Below are positions 6,931-16,122 of a stretch of DNA of 38,724 nt, piece after piece (the stretch's first letter is position 1; each line of letters starts with the position of its first letter). Origin of the DNA: Eubacteriales bacterium. Lineage in GTDB: Bacteria > Bacillota > Clostridia > Oscillospirales > CAG-272. The stretch lies in NCBI GenBank assembly GCA_018383975.1, contig JAHAZT010000026.1, forward strand, positions 1-38,724, given 5' to 3'. The position numbers and the translations under genes are program-made. Under the pieces are notes generated by a model. It made no database searches. It was not told where the DNA came from and saw nothing but the letters and a program-made list of their open reading frames with translations.

Positions 6931-9522
6931 ATGAAAATCAGAAGTGACTCGATAAGAGTAAACGATCTTATAACCCCAACGCTTGATACAGCGCCTTATT
7001 TTTCGTTCCTTATTGACTCAAAAGGCGAGACGGAACGTCAGAAAAGCTATGAAATAGCAGTTCGGGAGCATTTTTCGGGAAAGATTGTCTGGAAATCGGG
7101 CGAGGTTGAAACGGAAAAACGCTTCGGAATATATATGGACGAGTCGCTCCTTGAGCCGAGAAAGAGATACGACGTTACCGTAACCGTTTGCGGCGAGGAC
7201 GGCGAAAAAAGTTCGGCAGAGACGTATTTCAGCACGGGTAAGCGAGGGGAAAAGTGGCTCGGGAACTGGATAACGGGCGGCTTCTGCCAAAAGCGTGATG
7301 AGGTCATATATTCGCCCTATCTCCGCTATGATTTCTCCGCCGGCGGGGGTATACGTCGCGCAACGCTTTATATCTGCGGGCTCGGATATTTTGTCTGCAC
7401 GCTGAACGGAAAAAGGGTAAACAACGATTTTCTTTCAACGCCCTTTTCCGATTATGACAAGCACGTAATGTATCGCAGCTTCGATGTCACGGAGCTTCTT
7501 TCTGAGAAAAATGCGATAGGCGTTGTTCTCGGAAACGGCTTTTATAACTGTTTTACGGAAGACCCGTGGCAGTCGCGCTTTGCTCCTTGGAGAGATGTTC
7601 CGAAGATGATCTGCGAGCTTCATATCGAATATGAGAGCGGGGAAGAACAGATTGTAAAATCGAGCGGTGAATGGCAAAGCTCAAAGGGGCCGATAGTTTT
7701 CAACGGAATCCGCCACGGCGAGCAATACGACGCGCGGCTTGAAATGCCCGGCTGGGACACGTTCGGCTATAAGGGCGAGAGCTTCGGAAAAGTCAGAGTT
7801 GTGCGACCCGCAGGAGGAGAGCTGATCTCATTTGAGCTTGAACCGATAGTTGTAAGAAAGAAATATCCCGCCGTAAAAATGACAAAGCAGGGCGAAAAAA
7901 CGCTCTTTGACATAGGACAAAATCAAGCAGGCGTCTGTCTTCTGACGCTTCGCGGAAAGCAGGGAGATCGGATAACGATACGCTACTGCGATATACTGAG
8001 CGACAAGGGCGAGCTTGACCAGTCTCCGCTTTCGTGCTTTATAAAAAATTACACATTTCAGACAGAGATATATACAAAAAAGAGCGACGAGCCGGAGGTC
8101 TGGCATTCGGAATTCACATATCACGGCTATCAGTACGTTGAGATTTCCGGAGGGGACGAGGAAAGGCAGCTTGCGGATGTTACGGCGCTTGCGCTCTGCA
8201 ACGGAATTGCCGACAGAGGGCATTTCGAAACGAGCGACGAGACTGTAAATCAGGTGCAGCATTTGTGTCTTGCGGCAACAACCTCCTGCTGTATGAACAC
8301 GCTTTCCAGCGACGCCGTGCGTGAGAAAACGTCGTGGACGGGCGACGCAGGCTTTACGAGCGAGCAGATTGTGATAAATTTTGCTGCCGAGGCGTTTATG
8401 CGTCGCTGGCTTTACGACCTGCGCGATTCGCAGACGCCCGCAGGAGCTGTTCCTTGCGTTATTCCGAGCGCCGGCTGGGGATATACATCGCTCAACGGCC
8501 CTGACTGGGCAAGCCCGATAGTCGACGCGCCGAAATATCTTTATCTTGCAAGCGGAAATATAAATTATATAAAGGACAACTACGATATGCTCCGCCGTCA
8601 TTGCTCGTTGATGGAGAAAATGGCAACGGATAATATCGTTGATTACGGTCTCGGCGACTGGTGCGCGCCGTTTGAGGGCCCTGCGCTCAGCATCAATATG
8701 GAGTCGTTCAAATGCCCTTTTACAGTTACCGATACGGCATATTATCACACGGCGGTGCGGACGCTTGCTCATTGGGCAGGACTTCTCGGCTATACCGACG
8801 ACAAAAAATATTATACCGCTCTTGCGGACGCGATAAAGTCGGCTTTCAGAGAGAAATTCTTTAACAAGGCAGAGATGACCGTTATGGGCAACTGCCAGAC
8901 ATCGACCGCCGTTATGATATATCACGGGCTCTGCGAGTCGGATGAGGTAATGCCGCTTGTAAAAACGCTTCTGCGGCAGATAGACGAGCGCGACGGACAC
9001 CTTGATTTTGGCGTTCTCGGGAACAAGGCGGTTATGAATGTTCTCGGAATGACGGGCAACGCAAATGTCGGTCTGAAAATGCTCTGTAATCCGACTTATC
9101 CTTCTGTAAAGCATTGGATCGATATGGGCGCAAACACGCTCTGGGAATGCTGGAACGGGCTTGGATCGTGGAATCATCATATGTTCTCGGATATATCGGC
9201 GTTCCTATATAAATATGTCGGAGGTATCGGTGCCGACATCGAAAAGCCCGCATATGAGCATATCGTTTTTCGCCCCGCAACGGATACGGCAATTGCAAGA
9301 ATCTTCTGCTCTGTTGACACGCCTTACGGCACGGCGAGAGCGGAAACAAAAACGGCAGACGGAGTTGTTACCGTCTCCGTTACGGTTCCTTCCGGCGCGA
9401 GCGGGACTCTTTATCTGCCGGCGAGGGAAGAGCTTGCTTTTGGAGGCTTCTCCGACTGCGGCGACGGGCTTATGAAAAAGGAACTTTCCTGCGGGACGCA
9501 TACTTTCTCCTTCCGCATATAA
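6931..9522 (+). CDS. alpha-L-rhamnosidase, GH78 family (intracellular)
   Basis: Inverting glycoside hydrolase that releases terminal alpha-L-rhamnose. The 863-residue protein has the GH78 order: N-terminal beta domains (about 1-400), an (alpha/alpha)6 barrel (about 430-775) and a C-terminal beta domain ending in PYGTARAET. The acid/binding block reads SDAVREKTSWTGDAG, giving E465 and D472 at the positions of the catalytic Glu and second Asp of the family. The general base is E739 in NTLWECWNGLG. The Asp-Cys-Pro that usually opens the acid block is absent: Ser460 stands where the first Asp is expected and Asp461 is one residue late. There is no signal peptide, so it would act on imported oligosaccharides or glycosides. 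Start ATG 6931 follows cggagga; it has its own promoter and terminator. Confidence 0.87.
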   Translation: MKIRSDSIRVNDLITPTLDTAPYFSFLIDSKGETERQKSYEIAVREHFSGKIVWKSGEVETEKRFGIYMDESLLEPRKRYDVTVTVCGEDGEKSSAETYFSTGKRGEKWLGNWITGGFCQKRDEVIYSPYLRYDFSAGGGIRRATLYICGLGYFVCTLNGKRVNNDFLSTPFSDYDKHVMYRSFDVTELLSEKNAIGVVLGNGFYNCFTEDPWQSRFAPWRDVPKMICELHIEYESGEEQIVKSSGEWQSSKGPIVFNGIRHGEQYDARLEMPGWDTFGYKGESFGKVRVVRPAGGELISFELEPIVVRKKYPAVKMTKQGEKTLFDIGQNQAGVCLLTLRGKQGDRITIRYCDILSDKGELDQSPLSCFIKNYTFQTEIYTKKSDEPEVWHSEFTYHGYQYVEISGGDEERQLADVTALALCNGIADRGHFETSDETVNQVQHLCLAATTSCCMNTLSSDAVREKTSWTGDAGFTSEQIVINFAAEAFMRRWLYDLRDSQTPAGAVPCVIPSAGWGYTSLNGPDWASPIVDAPKYLYLASGNINYIKDNYDMLRRHCSLMEKMATDNIVDYGLGDWCAPFEGPALSINMESFKCPFTVTDTAYYHTAVRTLAHWAGLLGYTDDKKYYTALADAIKSAFREKFFNKAEMTVMGNCQTSTAVMIYHGLCESDEVMPLVKTLLRQIDERDGHLDFGVLGNKAVMNVLGMTGNANVGLKMLCNPTYPSVKHWIDMGANTLWECWNGLGSWNHHMFSDISAFLYKYVGGIGADIEKPAYEHIVFRPATDTAIARIFCSVDTPYGTARAETKTADGVVTVSVTVPSGASGTLYLPAREELAFGGFSDCGDGLMKKELSCGTHTFSFRI

Positions 9523-9534
9523 AAACCGAATTGC

Positions 9535-9561
9535 AAAAACGGCGGGCAACCGCCGTTTTTT
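9535..9561 (+). terminator. intrinsic terminator after the first GH78 gene
   Basis: 11-bp perfect stem aaaaacggcgg / ccgccgttttt with a gcaa (GNRA-type) loop. Confidence 0.93.
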
Positions 9562-9564
9562 ATG

Positions 9565-9593
9565 TTGATTTTCTCTCCCTTTTGTGGTACAAT
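9565..9593 (+). promoter_or_regulatory. sigma-A promoter for the second GH78 gene
   Basis: TTGATT (9565-9570), 17-base spacer, TACAAT (9588-9593), with an extended TGn just before the -10. The -35 and its downstream T-rich stretch resemble those of the first GH78 promoter. Confidence 0.82.
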
Positions 9594-9625
9594 CTCTTTG
9601 AATAAGCGGAACGGAGGAGTGTTTT

Positions 9626-12508
9626 ATGAACATAAGCACCGCAAAAGTAATATCCGAAAAAAGAGAATATCCGGCGGGCGCTCTGCGCTATGTGCGCGAA
9701 GGGGCGACAAACGGCGAATGGAGCATTTACACCTCGTCCGTCAATTGCGAAAAAAAGCCCGAAAATGCAGAGCTTTATATTTTCGGCGCAGAATATTTCA
9801 GAGTGTATATCGGGGGAAAATTCTGTACGGAATATTCAATCCGTTCGTATATTTTCCGCCGTGCATACGAGGTGCTTGACGTCACCGATTATCTTTCGGA
9901 GGGGAACAACGATATAATCGTCGTTGCGTGCGAAACCGGCGAGGAAAAACGCTCCGGATTTTCGCTTGAGCTTTCTGTCGACGGCGAATTTGCGTCGCTT
10001 TCGTGGAAGACAAGACCGTATAAAGCCGTAATTGCCCCGATGACCTATACTCTCTCAAATTACGCCGAGAATTTCGATGCCGCGCTTGACGACGTCTTTT
10101 CTCCGTCCGACAGTGTTCATTCCGGCAATATAAAAACCGCCGTTGCCGTTTCGGAGCCGTTTGCGGAGCTTGTTCAGAGCAGACAAAAGGCGCAGACGAG
10201 AACGGTTTACAGTCCGCATGCAGTCATAGCGGCGGAAGCCTTTTCCGATGAAAAGGGATATGAAACCGACCTCTGCGGCGACGGAAATTACTGTATTTTT
10301 GCAAGCAACATAATTTGTGCAGAGGATTGCGGAATAATTGTCCGTGCGATAGGCGCAAGGGGCGTCTGCATAGACGGAGAGGACATAAAAACAGACGAAA
10401 AAATTATTCTTTCGGCAGGAAGCCATCTTATAACCGTGCTTTCCGAATGGACCGTATCAATCAGAATTTGCGGAGAAGGCTTTGAAATTGTCTCTCCCAT
10501 CGGCGGGAAATGGGCGCTTTGCAGAGTGGCAAAAGAAAAGAGGGGTATGGTTTACCCTTGGAACGAGCCGAAAAAAACAGTCGTCGTGCCGGATGAAGTG
10601 CTGAAAATACTTCACACAAAGGATTTTGAAAGTCTGCCGGAGACGAGAATAGTTGCAAATGTTGCTCCCGTTTCGCTTTTGAGCAAAATAAAAATGAGAG
10701 AATATATATCCGTTTCGGACGGCTTCTGCGACAAAAAACTCGCAAGCGCCTCGCCTCGCACGGAGCTTGCGGAGCCACGCGGGATTACAAATCCGGACGG
10801 AGCGCACTCGGGCGGAGCAACGGTCATTTCGCCGTCGGCGCTCGGCGCAGAGCTTATTCTTGATTACGGTTCTGAAAGGGTCGGCCTTGTCGGCTTTGAC
10901 GTAACCGCTCCGCAGGGCACCGAAATAGGGTTTATGACGTTTGAAATGATAACCGAAAGCGGTATCAGATATATGGGAACAGGCTCGTGCGGCAGTGTTA
11001 TGTGCGCGGAGGGAAGAACGCATTTCCTTTCAAACAGAAAGAGGGGCTTTCGTTATCTTGCGCTGTATTTTCCGCCGTGCGAGAGCGAGATAAAGCTGTA
11101 TTCCGCGGATATGACCGAAACCCGTTATCCGGCGGAGCCGGCGGGAGATTTCGTTTCCGATGACAAGCGTCTCTGCGATATTTATAAAATTTCCGTCGAT
11201 ACGGCAAAAAGCTGTATGCTGGATTCGTATGTTGACTGCCCCGGCTGTGAACAGAATGTTTGGGTTGGTGACGCGGCGGTCACGGCGGAGGTCAATATGA
11301 CGTGCTTCGGGGAACGTGAGTTCGATGAAAGATACCTTGATATGATAGGCGATTCTACGAATGACGGCGTTCGCCGTGTTTACAGGACGAACAATCCTCG
11401 CTTTCTTGCAAAGAAAAACATAGTCTGCGCCTGCTTTCCGACGTTCCCCGAGGGCGGAATACCGATATGGTCGCTTTCGTGGGCAGAGCAGGTTGTAAGT
11501 CACTTTATGCATTTCGGAAAAGGCGAAAATACGGAGAAGAACCTCCGCGACCTTGACGAGTGCTTCAATCGATTCTTTATTCAGACAAATGACAGAGGAC
11601 TTCTTTCGATAGACGGTGCGTGGAATCTCATAGAGTGGGCTGACAATGACCTTATGCCTTGCGGCGAGGTAACGGCGAACAATATGATGCTTTCCGGTGC
11701 GCTTGCGTCGGCGGCGAAAATGCACGAGCTTATCGGAAATGCGGAAAAGGCGGAATTTTACAGAGAAAAAAGCCTCGCCTATCGTGACGCCGTAAACGCT
11801 TATTGCTGGGACGAGAGCGAGCACGCCTATGTCGACACCGTTCGCGACGAATATGCGTACAAGGAGTACGTCCGCTTCTGCACCGAAAAAGGCAGGGAAA
11901 TACTCTCTTTTGACGACTATACGTCGCTTTCGAGGGTCAGTGCGCAGACCAATACCTTTGCATTGCTTTATGACTGCGCGGACGGCGAGCGGGCAGGATA
12001 CTGCAAGAAAATATTGCTTGACTCCGTAAAGGACGGGAATTATGTTTCCGGTACGCCTGCAAACGTAATGCCCAATCAAAGGAAAACGCTCGTCGGGATA
12101 GGCACGCCGTTTTTCCTTTACTATACGCTCCGCACGCTTTATAAGCTCGGTTTTTATGACATTGCACTCGGAGTTATCCGTCGTGACTGGGGCGCAATGA
12201 TTGACGACGGACTCAAAAACTGCGTTGAGGCGTTCCGTATGAAAAACGGTGAATGGGGGAGAAGTGCGGCACACGCATGGAGCGCGTCGCCGGCGGTATT
12301 CATAACGGAGGAGGTGCTCGGCATAAAGCCCGTAAAGCCGGCATATACGGAATTTACGGTTGCGCCGCACCCATGCGGAATAACAAAAGCATACGGTCAT
12401 GTTCCGACGCCGTACGGCGATATCCAGATAAAATGGACAGTTGACGAAAACGGAGAAACGGATATCGTTTGTCACGCTCCGGCGGAATGTAAAAGGGTTG
12501 AAAAATAA
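9626..12508 (+). CDS. alpha-L-rhamnosidase-like protein, GH78 family (intracellular)
   Basis: Second GH78-family enzyme, 960 residues, not a close copy of its neighbour. The acid block is YVDCPGCEQNVWVGDA: D537, E542 and D549 keep the spacing of the three acidic residues known in GH78, with Cys replacing the usual Arg before the Glu. The candidate general base is E868 in NCVEAFRM, followed by SAAHAWSASP, a block typical of one GH78 branch, and a C-terminal domain with VPTPYGDIQIKW. There is no signal peptide. Start ATG 9626 follows acggagga. The different motif branch suggests a different rhamnoside or linkage from the first enzyme. Activity on another deoxy-sugar cannot be excluded. Confidence 0.83.
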   Translation: MNISTAKVISEKREYPAGALRYVREGATNGEWSIYTSSVNCEKKPENAELYIFGAEYFRVYIGGKFCTEYSIRSYIFRRAYEVLDVTDYLSEGNNDIIVVACETGEEKRSGFSLELSVDGEFASLSWKTRPYKAVIAPMTYTLSNYAENFDAALDDVFSPSDSVHSGNIKTAVAVSEPFAELVQSRQKAQTRTVYSPHAVIAAEAFSDEKGYETDLCGDGNYCIFASNIICAEDCGIIVRAIGARGVCIDGEDIKTDEKIILSAGSHLITVLSEWTVSIRICGEGFEIVSPIGGKWALCRVAKEKRGMVYPWNEPKKTVVVPDEVLKILHTKDFESLPETRIVANVAPVSLLSKIKMREYISVSDGFCDKKLASASPRTELAEPRGITNPDGAHSGGATVISPSALGAELILDYGSERVGLVGFDVTAPQGTEIGFMTFEMITESGIRYMGTGSCGSVMCAEGRTHFLSNRKRGFRYLALYFPPCESEIKLYSADMTETRYPAEPAGDFVSDDKRLCDIYKISVDTAKSCMLDSYVDCPGCEQNVWVGDAAVTAEVNMTCFGEREFDERYLDMIGDSTNDGVRRVYRTNNPRFLAKKNIVCACFPTFPEGGIPIWSLSWAEQVVSHFMHFGKGENTEKNLRDLDECFNRFFIQTNDRGLLSIDGAWNLIEWADNDLMPCGEVTANNMMLSGALASAAKMHELIGNAEKAEFYREKSLAYRDAVNAYCWDESEHAYVDTVRDEYAYKEYVRFCTEKGREILSFDDYTSLSRVSAQTNTFALLYDCADGERAGYCKKILLDSVKDGNYVSGTPANVMPNQRKTLVGIGTPFFLYYTLRTLYKLGFYDIALGVIRRDWGAMIDDGLKNCVEAFRMKNGEWGRSAAHAWSASPAVFITEEVLGIKPVKPAYTEFTVAPHPCGITKAYGHVPTPYGDIQIKWTVDENGETDIVCHAPAECKRVEK

Positions 12509-12511
12509 AAC

Positions 12512-12548
12512 AAAAAAACTCTTCGGCAGACAGCCGAAGAGTTTTTGT
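12512..12548. terminator. bidirectional terminator between convergent genes
   Basis: 14-bp perfect stem aaaaactcttcggc (12514-12527) / gccgaagagttttt (12533-12546), loop agaca. A and T runs on both sides serve the GH78 gene on the plus strand and the isomerase gene on the minus strand. Confidence 0.93.
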
Positions 12549-12551
12549 CTT

Positions 12552-13490
12552 TCAATGAAATTCCGGTATTTTTCCGCTTATTCTGTCGTCGAAATATCTG
12601 CCGACTTCGTAAACCATGTGCAGAGCGGGAATCATCAGCTCATATGGCTTGAAAAGCTCGATTATCATATTCGCCGTTTCAAAGCTGAGTGCGCCGTTAT
12701 AGCCGCAGTCCTTCAAGCCGGTTATAAATCTTTCCCAACCGACAACGCCGATATAGGGGCAGACGTGCGAATCCTGCGTGCAGCTTACATCGTGAATGTG
12801 AAGCGTAACAAGTCTGTCGCCGAGCTGCTCCATGGCGAATGCGGGGTCGAGTCCGAGAAGATTGAGGTGGCCTGTGTCCAGGCAGAAGCCGAAGAGCTTT
12901 TCGCCTGCGATTTCGTTGAGCTTATCAATATAAACGCAAGCCTCCGGAATGTCGGAGCAGATAGCGGAATATATCTTTTTCGTTATCCAGTCCTGCCCCC
13001 ACATATTTTCAAGGCAGCAGGTGACGCCGTATTTTTTGAGGCTCGGAATGAGTGCCGTGTACATATCCATCGACCACTGCCATTCCTCGCTGCGCCTTGT
13101 CGGATATCTTGCGCTGCCGTTGAAGGCGGGATGAACGACGAGAATTTTACATCTCACTCTTCCGCATATTTCAACAGACACCTTGAGTGCTTCAAGGATT
13201 GTCTTGTTTGCTTCCGGTTTGTCTTTTATATATGATGGGAACGGCGCATGACACTGATGAATTTCAATCCCGTGTTTTTTGCTTGACGCAATCATATCTT
13301 CGATAAGAGCTTCTTTTTTTGCCTCATCTGTGAAGATATCGGGAATTTTGCACTCAATCATATCGTTATAGGTGCAGTATGAGTCAAAATTGAAGTCGAC
13401 GCCGTCAAATCCTGCCGCCTTGATGATTTCAAAGCCCTTGTCGACTCCGTATCTGGGAACCATGGGGTTTGTCTGAACGCAGATTTTCAT
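12552..13490 (-). CDS. sugar phosphate isomerase/epimerase-like TIM barrel protein
   Basis: 312-residue member of the xylose isomerase-like TIM barrel superfamily (AP endonuclease 2 fold). Metal-site blocks are visible in order: HQCHAPFP, VVHPAFNG, CCLENMW (Glu), FCLDTGHLN (Asp, His), LHIHDVS (His, Asp) and LSFETAN (terminal Glu). These are the ligands used by epimerases and isomerases of keto-sugars or inosose-type substrates. The start at 13490 follows aaaggag on the minus strand. It lies 20 bases downstream of the G1P dehydrogenase-like gene and shares its promoter. Convergence with the rhamnosidase genes hints at a role in deoxy- or keto-sugar handling, but the substrate is unknown. Confidence 0.8.
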   Translation of the reverse strand: MKICVQTNPMVPRYGVDKGFEIIKAAGFDGVDFNFDSYCTYNDMIECKIPDIFTDEAKKEALIEDMIASSKKHGIEIHQCHAPFPSYIKDKPEANKTILEALKVSVEICGRVRCKILVVHPAFNGSARYPTRRSEEWQWSMDMYTALIPSLKKYGVTCCLENMWGQDWITKKIYSAICSDIPEACVYIDKLNEIAGEKLFGFCLDTGHLNLLGLDPAFAMEQLGDRLVTLHIHDVSCTQDSHVCPYIGVVGWERFITGLKDCGYNGALSFETANMIIELFKPYELMIPALHMVYEVGRYFDDRISGKIPEFH

Positions 13491-13510
13491 TTTTATCTCC
13501 TTTGACTTGT

Positions 13511-14854
13511 TTATTTTAAGGGGAAGAGCTTATCGCAGACTTCGTCAAGCTCGCCGAGATCCCAAAGAAGTCTTGACCCGATGTATTTGTCTCTTATGTC
13601 CTTTGTGATAAGGAAGGCGTTTCTCTCCGCCTCTTTTGTTACGTTTATTTCTTCGACGGTTGTCGGTGCGCCGGCAATTTTCAGCATAGCCGTCACCGCT
13701 TCCGATGAGGGCAGTGTATCTATGACGGCGAGAATTTCATCCCATTTTTCAATTATAACGTCAAGACGCTTCGCGTGCGCTCCGACATCATATTTATGCT
13801 CCTTTGCCTCGTTTGCAACCATTGCGTCGGCACCCTTGCCGAGGTTCGCATAAAGGAATTTTTTCCATTCTTCATAATTGAAATTCTTTGCGTAAGCAAG
13901 GGCCTTTTCCTTGTCCGGCTTGATTTTCTTTATCTCCTCGTAAACAAGGAGAGAATCTATTGTGCCTATGCCGCACTGGATTCCGTGAAAATCAAAGGGC
14001 GTACCGAATTCAACACCGCGCATATCCCAGACGTGGGAAAAATAATGCTCCATTCCCGAAACGGGACGTGATACAAGGGCATAGTTTGCGGCTATGCCGG
14101 AGAGAACCATTCCCTCCATTATGGAGCTTATCGCTTCTTTGTCGCGGCTCTGAACTCCGCCGATGTTTTTCACAACCTTGTCCAGCGCTTCTGTTATAAG
14201 TCCCGCGATTTCGTCGCAGTAATATTCGCCGTTGATTATATGAGAAATGCGCCATTCGCATATGCTTATGTATTTTGCAATCATATCGCCTATGCCGGAC
14301 TGAATCATCCTCATCGGAGCTTTGCAGAGGACATCGAGGTCACCTATAACGACGTCGGGGCAATGACTGTCAACCGAGACTTTCAGATTGTCTCTGATGA
14401 CGGACGAGGTTCCGGAGCCGTAGCCGTCCATAGAGGGCGCCGTGCCGACTATGATCGACGGGATGTGTGCCGTTTCGGCTATGATTTTGCCTATATCGTT
14501 TATAACGCCGCTGCCTATGCAGACGAGAAGATTGCAGGACGCATCGTAATGTAACAGCACCGAGCCGACAGCGTGTTCGTCCGGCTCTATGCGCTCTTTG
14601 CCCATGACGTAAAGCGAATAGGGAAGACCGCTCTTTTTGATTTCGGCGATGACCGCATCTCCCGCAGCATCATACGTGTTTTCATCCGCAAGGACGAAAG
14701 CCTTTTTGCAGCCGTATTTTTCGAGCATCGACGGTATATTCGATATCGCGCCCGAAGAGATAAATACGTCTTTTATTTTTGCATCGTGATGGCGACCGCA
14801 TTTGCAGTCAAAGCTGCCGCGCTCAAGAAGCTCTGTTATTCTTTGCTTTTCCAT
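13511..14854 (-). CDS. sn-glycerol-1-phosphate dehydrogenase-like protein (AraM/EgsA family)
   Basis: 447-residue NAD(P)- and metal-dependent dehydrogenase of the iron-ADH-like fold. In AraM/EgsA enzymes the reaction is reduction of dihydroxyacetone phosphate to sn-glycerol 1-phosphate. Visible motifs are the nucleotide-binding GSGVINDIGK, GTAPSMDGYGSG, the metal ligands in SGIGDMIAKY (Asp), SGMEHYFSH (His) and FDFHGIQCGIGT (His). The N-terminus carries CKCGRHH, seen in a Clostridia-type branch, and the protein is about 50 residues longer than Bacillus AraM. The start at 14854 follows cggagga (minus strand). It is first in a two-gene operon with the isomerase-like gene. Substrate specificity is not proven; a sugar-phosphate dehydrogenase is the alternative. 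Confidence 0.82.
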   Translation of the reverse strand: MEKQRITELLERGSFDCKCGRHHDAKIKDVFISSGAISNIPSMLEKYGCKKAFVLADENTYDAAGDAVIAEIKKSGLPYSLYVMGKERIEPDEHAVGSVLLHYDASCNLLVCIGSGVINDIGKIIAETAHIPSIIVGTAPSMDGYGSGTSSVIRDNLKVSVDSHCPDVVIGDLDVLCKAPMRMIQSGIGDMIAKYISICEWRISHIINGEYYCDEIAGLITEALDKVVKNIGGVQSRDKEAISSIMEGMVLSGIAANYALVSRPVSGMEHYFSHVWDMRGVEFGTPFDFHGIQCGIGTIDSLLVYEEIKKIKPDKEKALAYAKNFNYEEWKKFLYANLGKGADAMVANEAKEHKYDVGAHAKRLDVIIEKWDEILAVIDTLPSSEAVTAMLKIAGAPTTVEEINVTKEAERNAFLITKDIRDKYIGSRLLWDLGELDEVCDKLFPLK

Positions 14855-14887
14855 TTCAGTTTCCTCCGTGGATTTTATATTCGCCTT

Positions 14888-14916
14888 ATTATATTACAGA
14901 TAAAAGATTTTTTCAA
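14888..14916 (-). promoter_or_regulatory. sigma-A promoter for the G1P dehydrogenase/isomerase operon
   Basis: Read on the minus strand: TTGAAA (14916-14911), 17-base spacer, perfect TATAAT (14893-14888), about 34 bases before the start codon. Confidence 0.85.
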
Positions 14917-14935
14917 TATGTTTGTGTAAACAAAT

Positions 14936-14965
14936 ATAAAAAAGGCTCCCCAAAAGGGAGCCTTT
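14936..14965 (-). terminator. intrinsic terminator of gap
   Basis: 10-bp stem aaaggctccc / gggagccttt (14941-14950, 14956-14965) around caaaa. A-run on the plus strand gives the T tail in the gap direction. Confidence 0.92.
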
Positions 14966-14981
14966 CGTTTCGCTTGTGTGC

Positions 14982-16052
14982 TTAGTTGAGTTCTGCGAAA
15001 TACTTGATTGTACGAACCATCTGGCTTGTATAGGAGTTTTCATTGTCGTACCAAGAAACTACCTGAACCTGATATGTGTCGTCGTCAATCTTTGAAACCA
15101 TTGTCTGAGTTGCATCGAAGAGAGAACCGAATCTCATACCGATAACGTCGGAGGAGACGATGGGGTCTTCGTTGTAACCGAAGGAAGCGGAAGAAGCAGC
15201 CTTCATAGCGGCGTTGATGCCGTCCTTTGTTACGTCCTTGCCCTTGACAACAGCCGTAAGAATTGTTGTGGAGCCTGTCGGAACGGGAACTCTCTGTGCG
15301 GAGCCTATGAGCTTGCCGTTGAGTTCGGGGATAACGAGGCCGATAGCCTTAGCCGCGCCTGTGGAGTTGGGAACGATGTTTGCCGCACCTGCTCTTGCTC
15401 TTCTGAGGTCGCCCTTTCTGTGAGGACCGTCAAGAATCATCTGGTCGCCCGTGTAAGCGTGGATAGTGCTCATGATGCCGCTCTGGATGGGAGCGTAATC
15501 GTTGAGAGCCTTAGCCATGGGAGCGAGGCAGTTTGTCGTGCAGGAAGCAGCGGAAATGATTGTATCGTCTTTTGTAAGAGTGTTTTCGTTTACGCTGAAT
15601 ACGATTGTGGGAAGGTCATTGCCTGCGGGAGCGGAGATAACGACTTTCTTTGCGCCTGCGTCGATATGAGCCTGAGATTTAGCCTTTGAGCAATAGAAGC
15701 CCGTGCATTCGAGAACTACGTCAACGTCGAGAGCCTTCCAGGGAAGGTCCTGAGCCTTGGGCATAGCATAGATTGTGATTTCCTTGCCGTCTACCGTGAT
15801 GGAGCCGGGGGTAACAACTGTCTTGCCGTCCTCTGCGAGTACGGGTTCCTTTGAAGAAACCGTGTGTGTGTTTTCGCCGATTTTGCCGCAGTATCCGCCC
15901 TGAGCCGTGTCATACTTGAGAAGATGAGCGAGCATCGCGGGGCTTGTGAGGTCGTTGATGGCTACTATTTCGTAACCCTCCGCGCCGAACATCTGTCTGA
16001 AAGCGAGACGACCGATTCTGCCGAAACCGTTGATAGCAACTTTTACTGCCAT
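14982..16052 (-). CDS. gap: glyceraldehyde-3-phosphate dehydrogenase
   Basis: Glycolytic phosphorylating GAPDH, converting glyceraldehyde 3-phosphate, NAD+ and phosphate to 1,3-bisphosphoglycerate. The N-terminal Rossmann fingerprint is [14 protein letters not shown] (7-20) with Asp34 in AINDL. The catalytic cysteine is Cys171 in SAASCTTNC, and the C-terminal block [15 protein letters not shown] is intact. At 356 residues it is about 20 longer than usual, with an insert around residues 73-95. The open frame continues 22 codons upstream, but ATG 16052 ([11 protein letters not shown]) follows cggagga and matches the family N-terminus. It is monocistronic, with its own promoter and terminator, and has a palindrome in its leader. 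Confidence 0.96.
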   Translation of the reverse strand: MAVKVAINGFGRIGRLAFRQMFGAEGYEIVAINDLTSPAMLAHLLKYDTAQGGYCGKIGENTHTVSSKEPVLAEDGKTVVTPGSITVDGKEITIYAMPKAQDLPWKALDVDVVLECTGFYCSKAKSQAHIDAGAKKVVISAPAGNDLPTIVFSVNENTLTKDDTIISAASCTTNCLAPMAKALNDYAPIQSGIMSTIHAYTGDQMILDGPHRKGDLRRARAGAANIVPNSTGAAKAIGLVIPELNGKLIGSAQRVPVPTGSTTILTAVVKGKDVTKDGINAAMKAASSASFGYNEDPIVSSDVIGMRFGSLFDATQTMVSKIDDDTYQVQVVSWYDNENSYTSQMVRTIKYFAELN

Positions 16053-16097
16053 GATAAAAATCCTCCGTGAAAATTTAGATTTTTCTTGAAATTGCTG

Positions 16098-16113
16098 TGG
16101 AAATACATTTCCA
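16098..16113. promoter_or_regulatory. candidate operator palindrome in the gap leader
   Basis: TGGAAAT-ac-ATTTCCA, a perfect 7-bp inverted repeat with a 2-base centre. It lies about 10 bases downstream of the gap -10, overlapping the expected transcription start, a position typical of repressor operators. Known gap repressors such as CggR occur in other Firmicutes, but nothing here names the protein. Confidence 0.5.
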
Positions 16114-16122
16114 TACACCTCT

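Noticed and set aside
7828..9180. Long antisense open frame (450 codons) inside the first GH78 gene; similar ones at 11030-12475, 3859-4803 and 18444-19643
   Set aside because: They lie fully opposite genes with clear family motifs, have no ribosome sites or recognisable domains, and arise from the codon bias of the sense genes.
12441..13235. Plus-strand open frame of 264 codons overlapping the isomerase gene
   Set aside because: It runs antisense to a motif-rich TIM barrel gene and across the bidirectional terminator.
16053..16118. N-terminal extension of gap to ATG 16118
   Set aside because: The extension covers the ribosome site and the predicted operator, and the family start is [11 protein letters not shown] at 16052.
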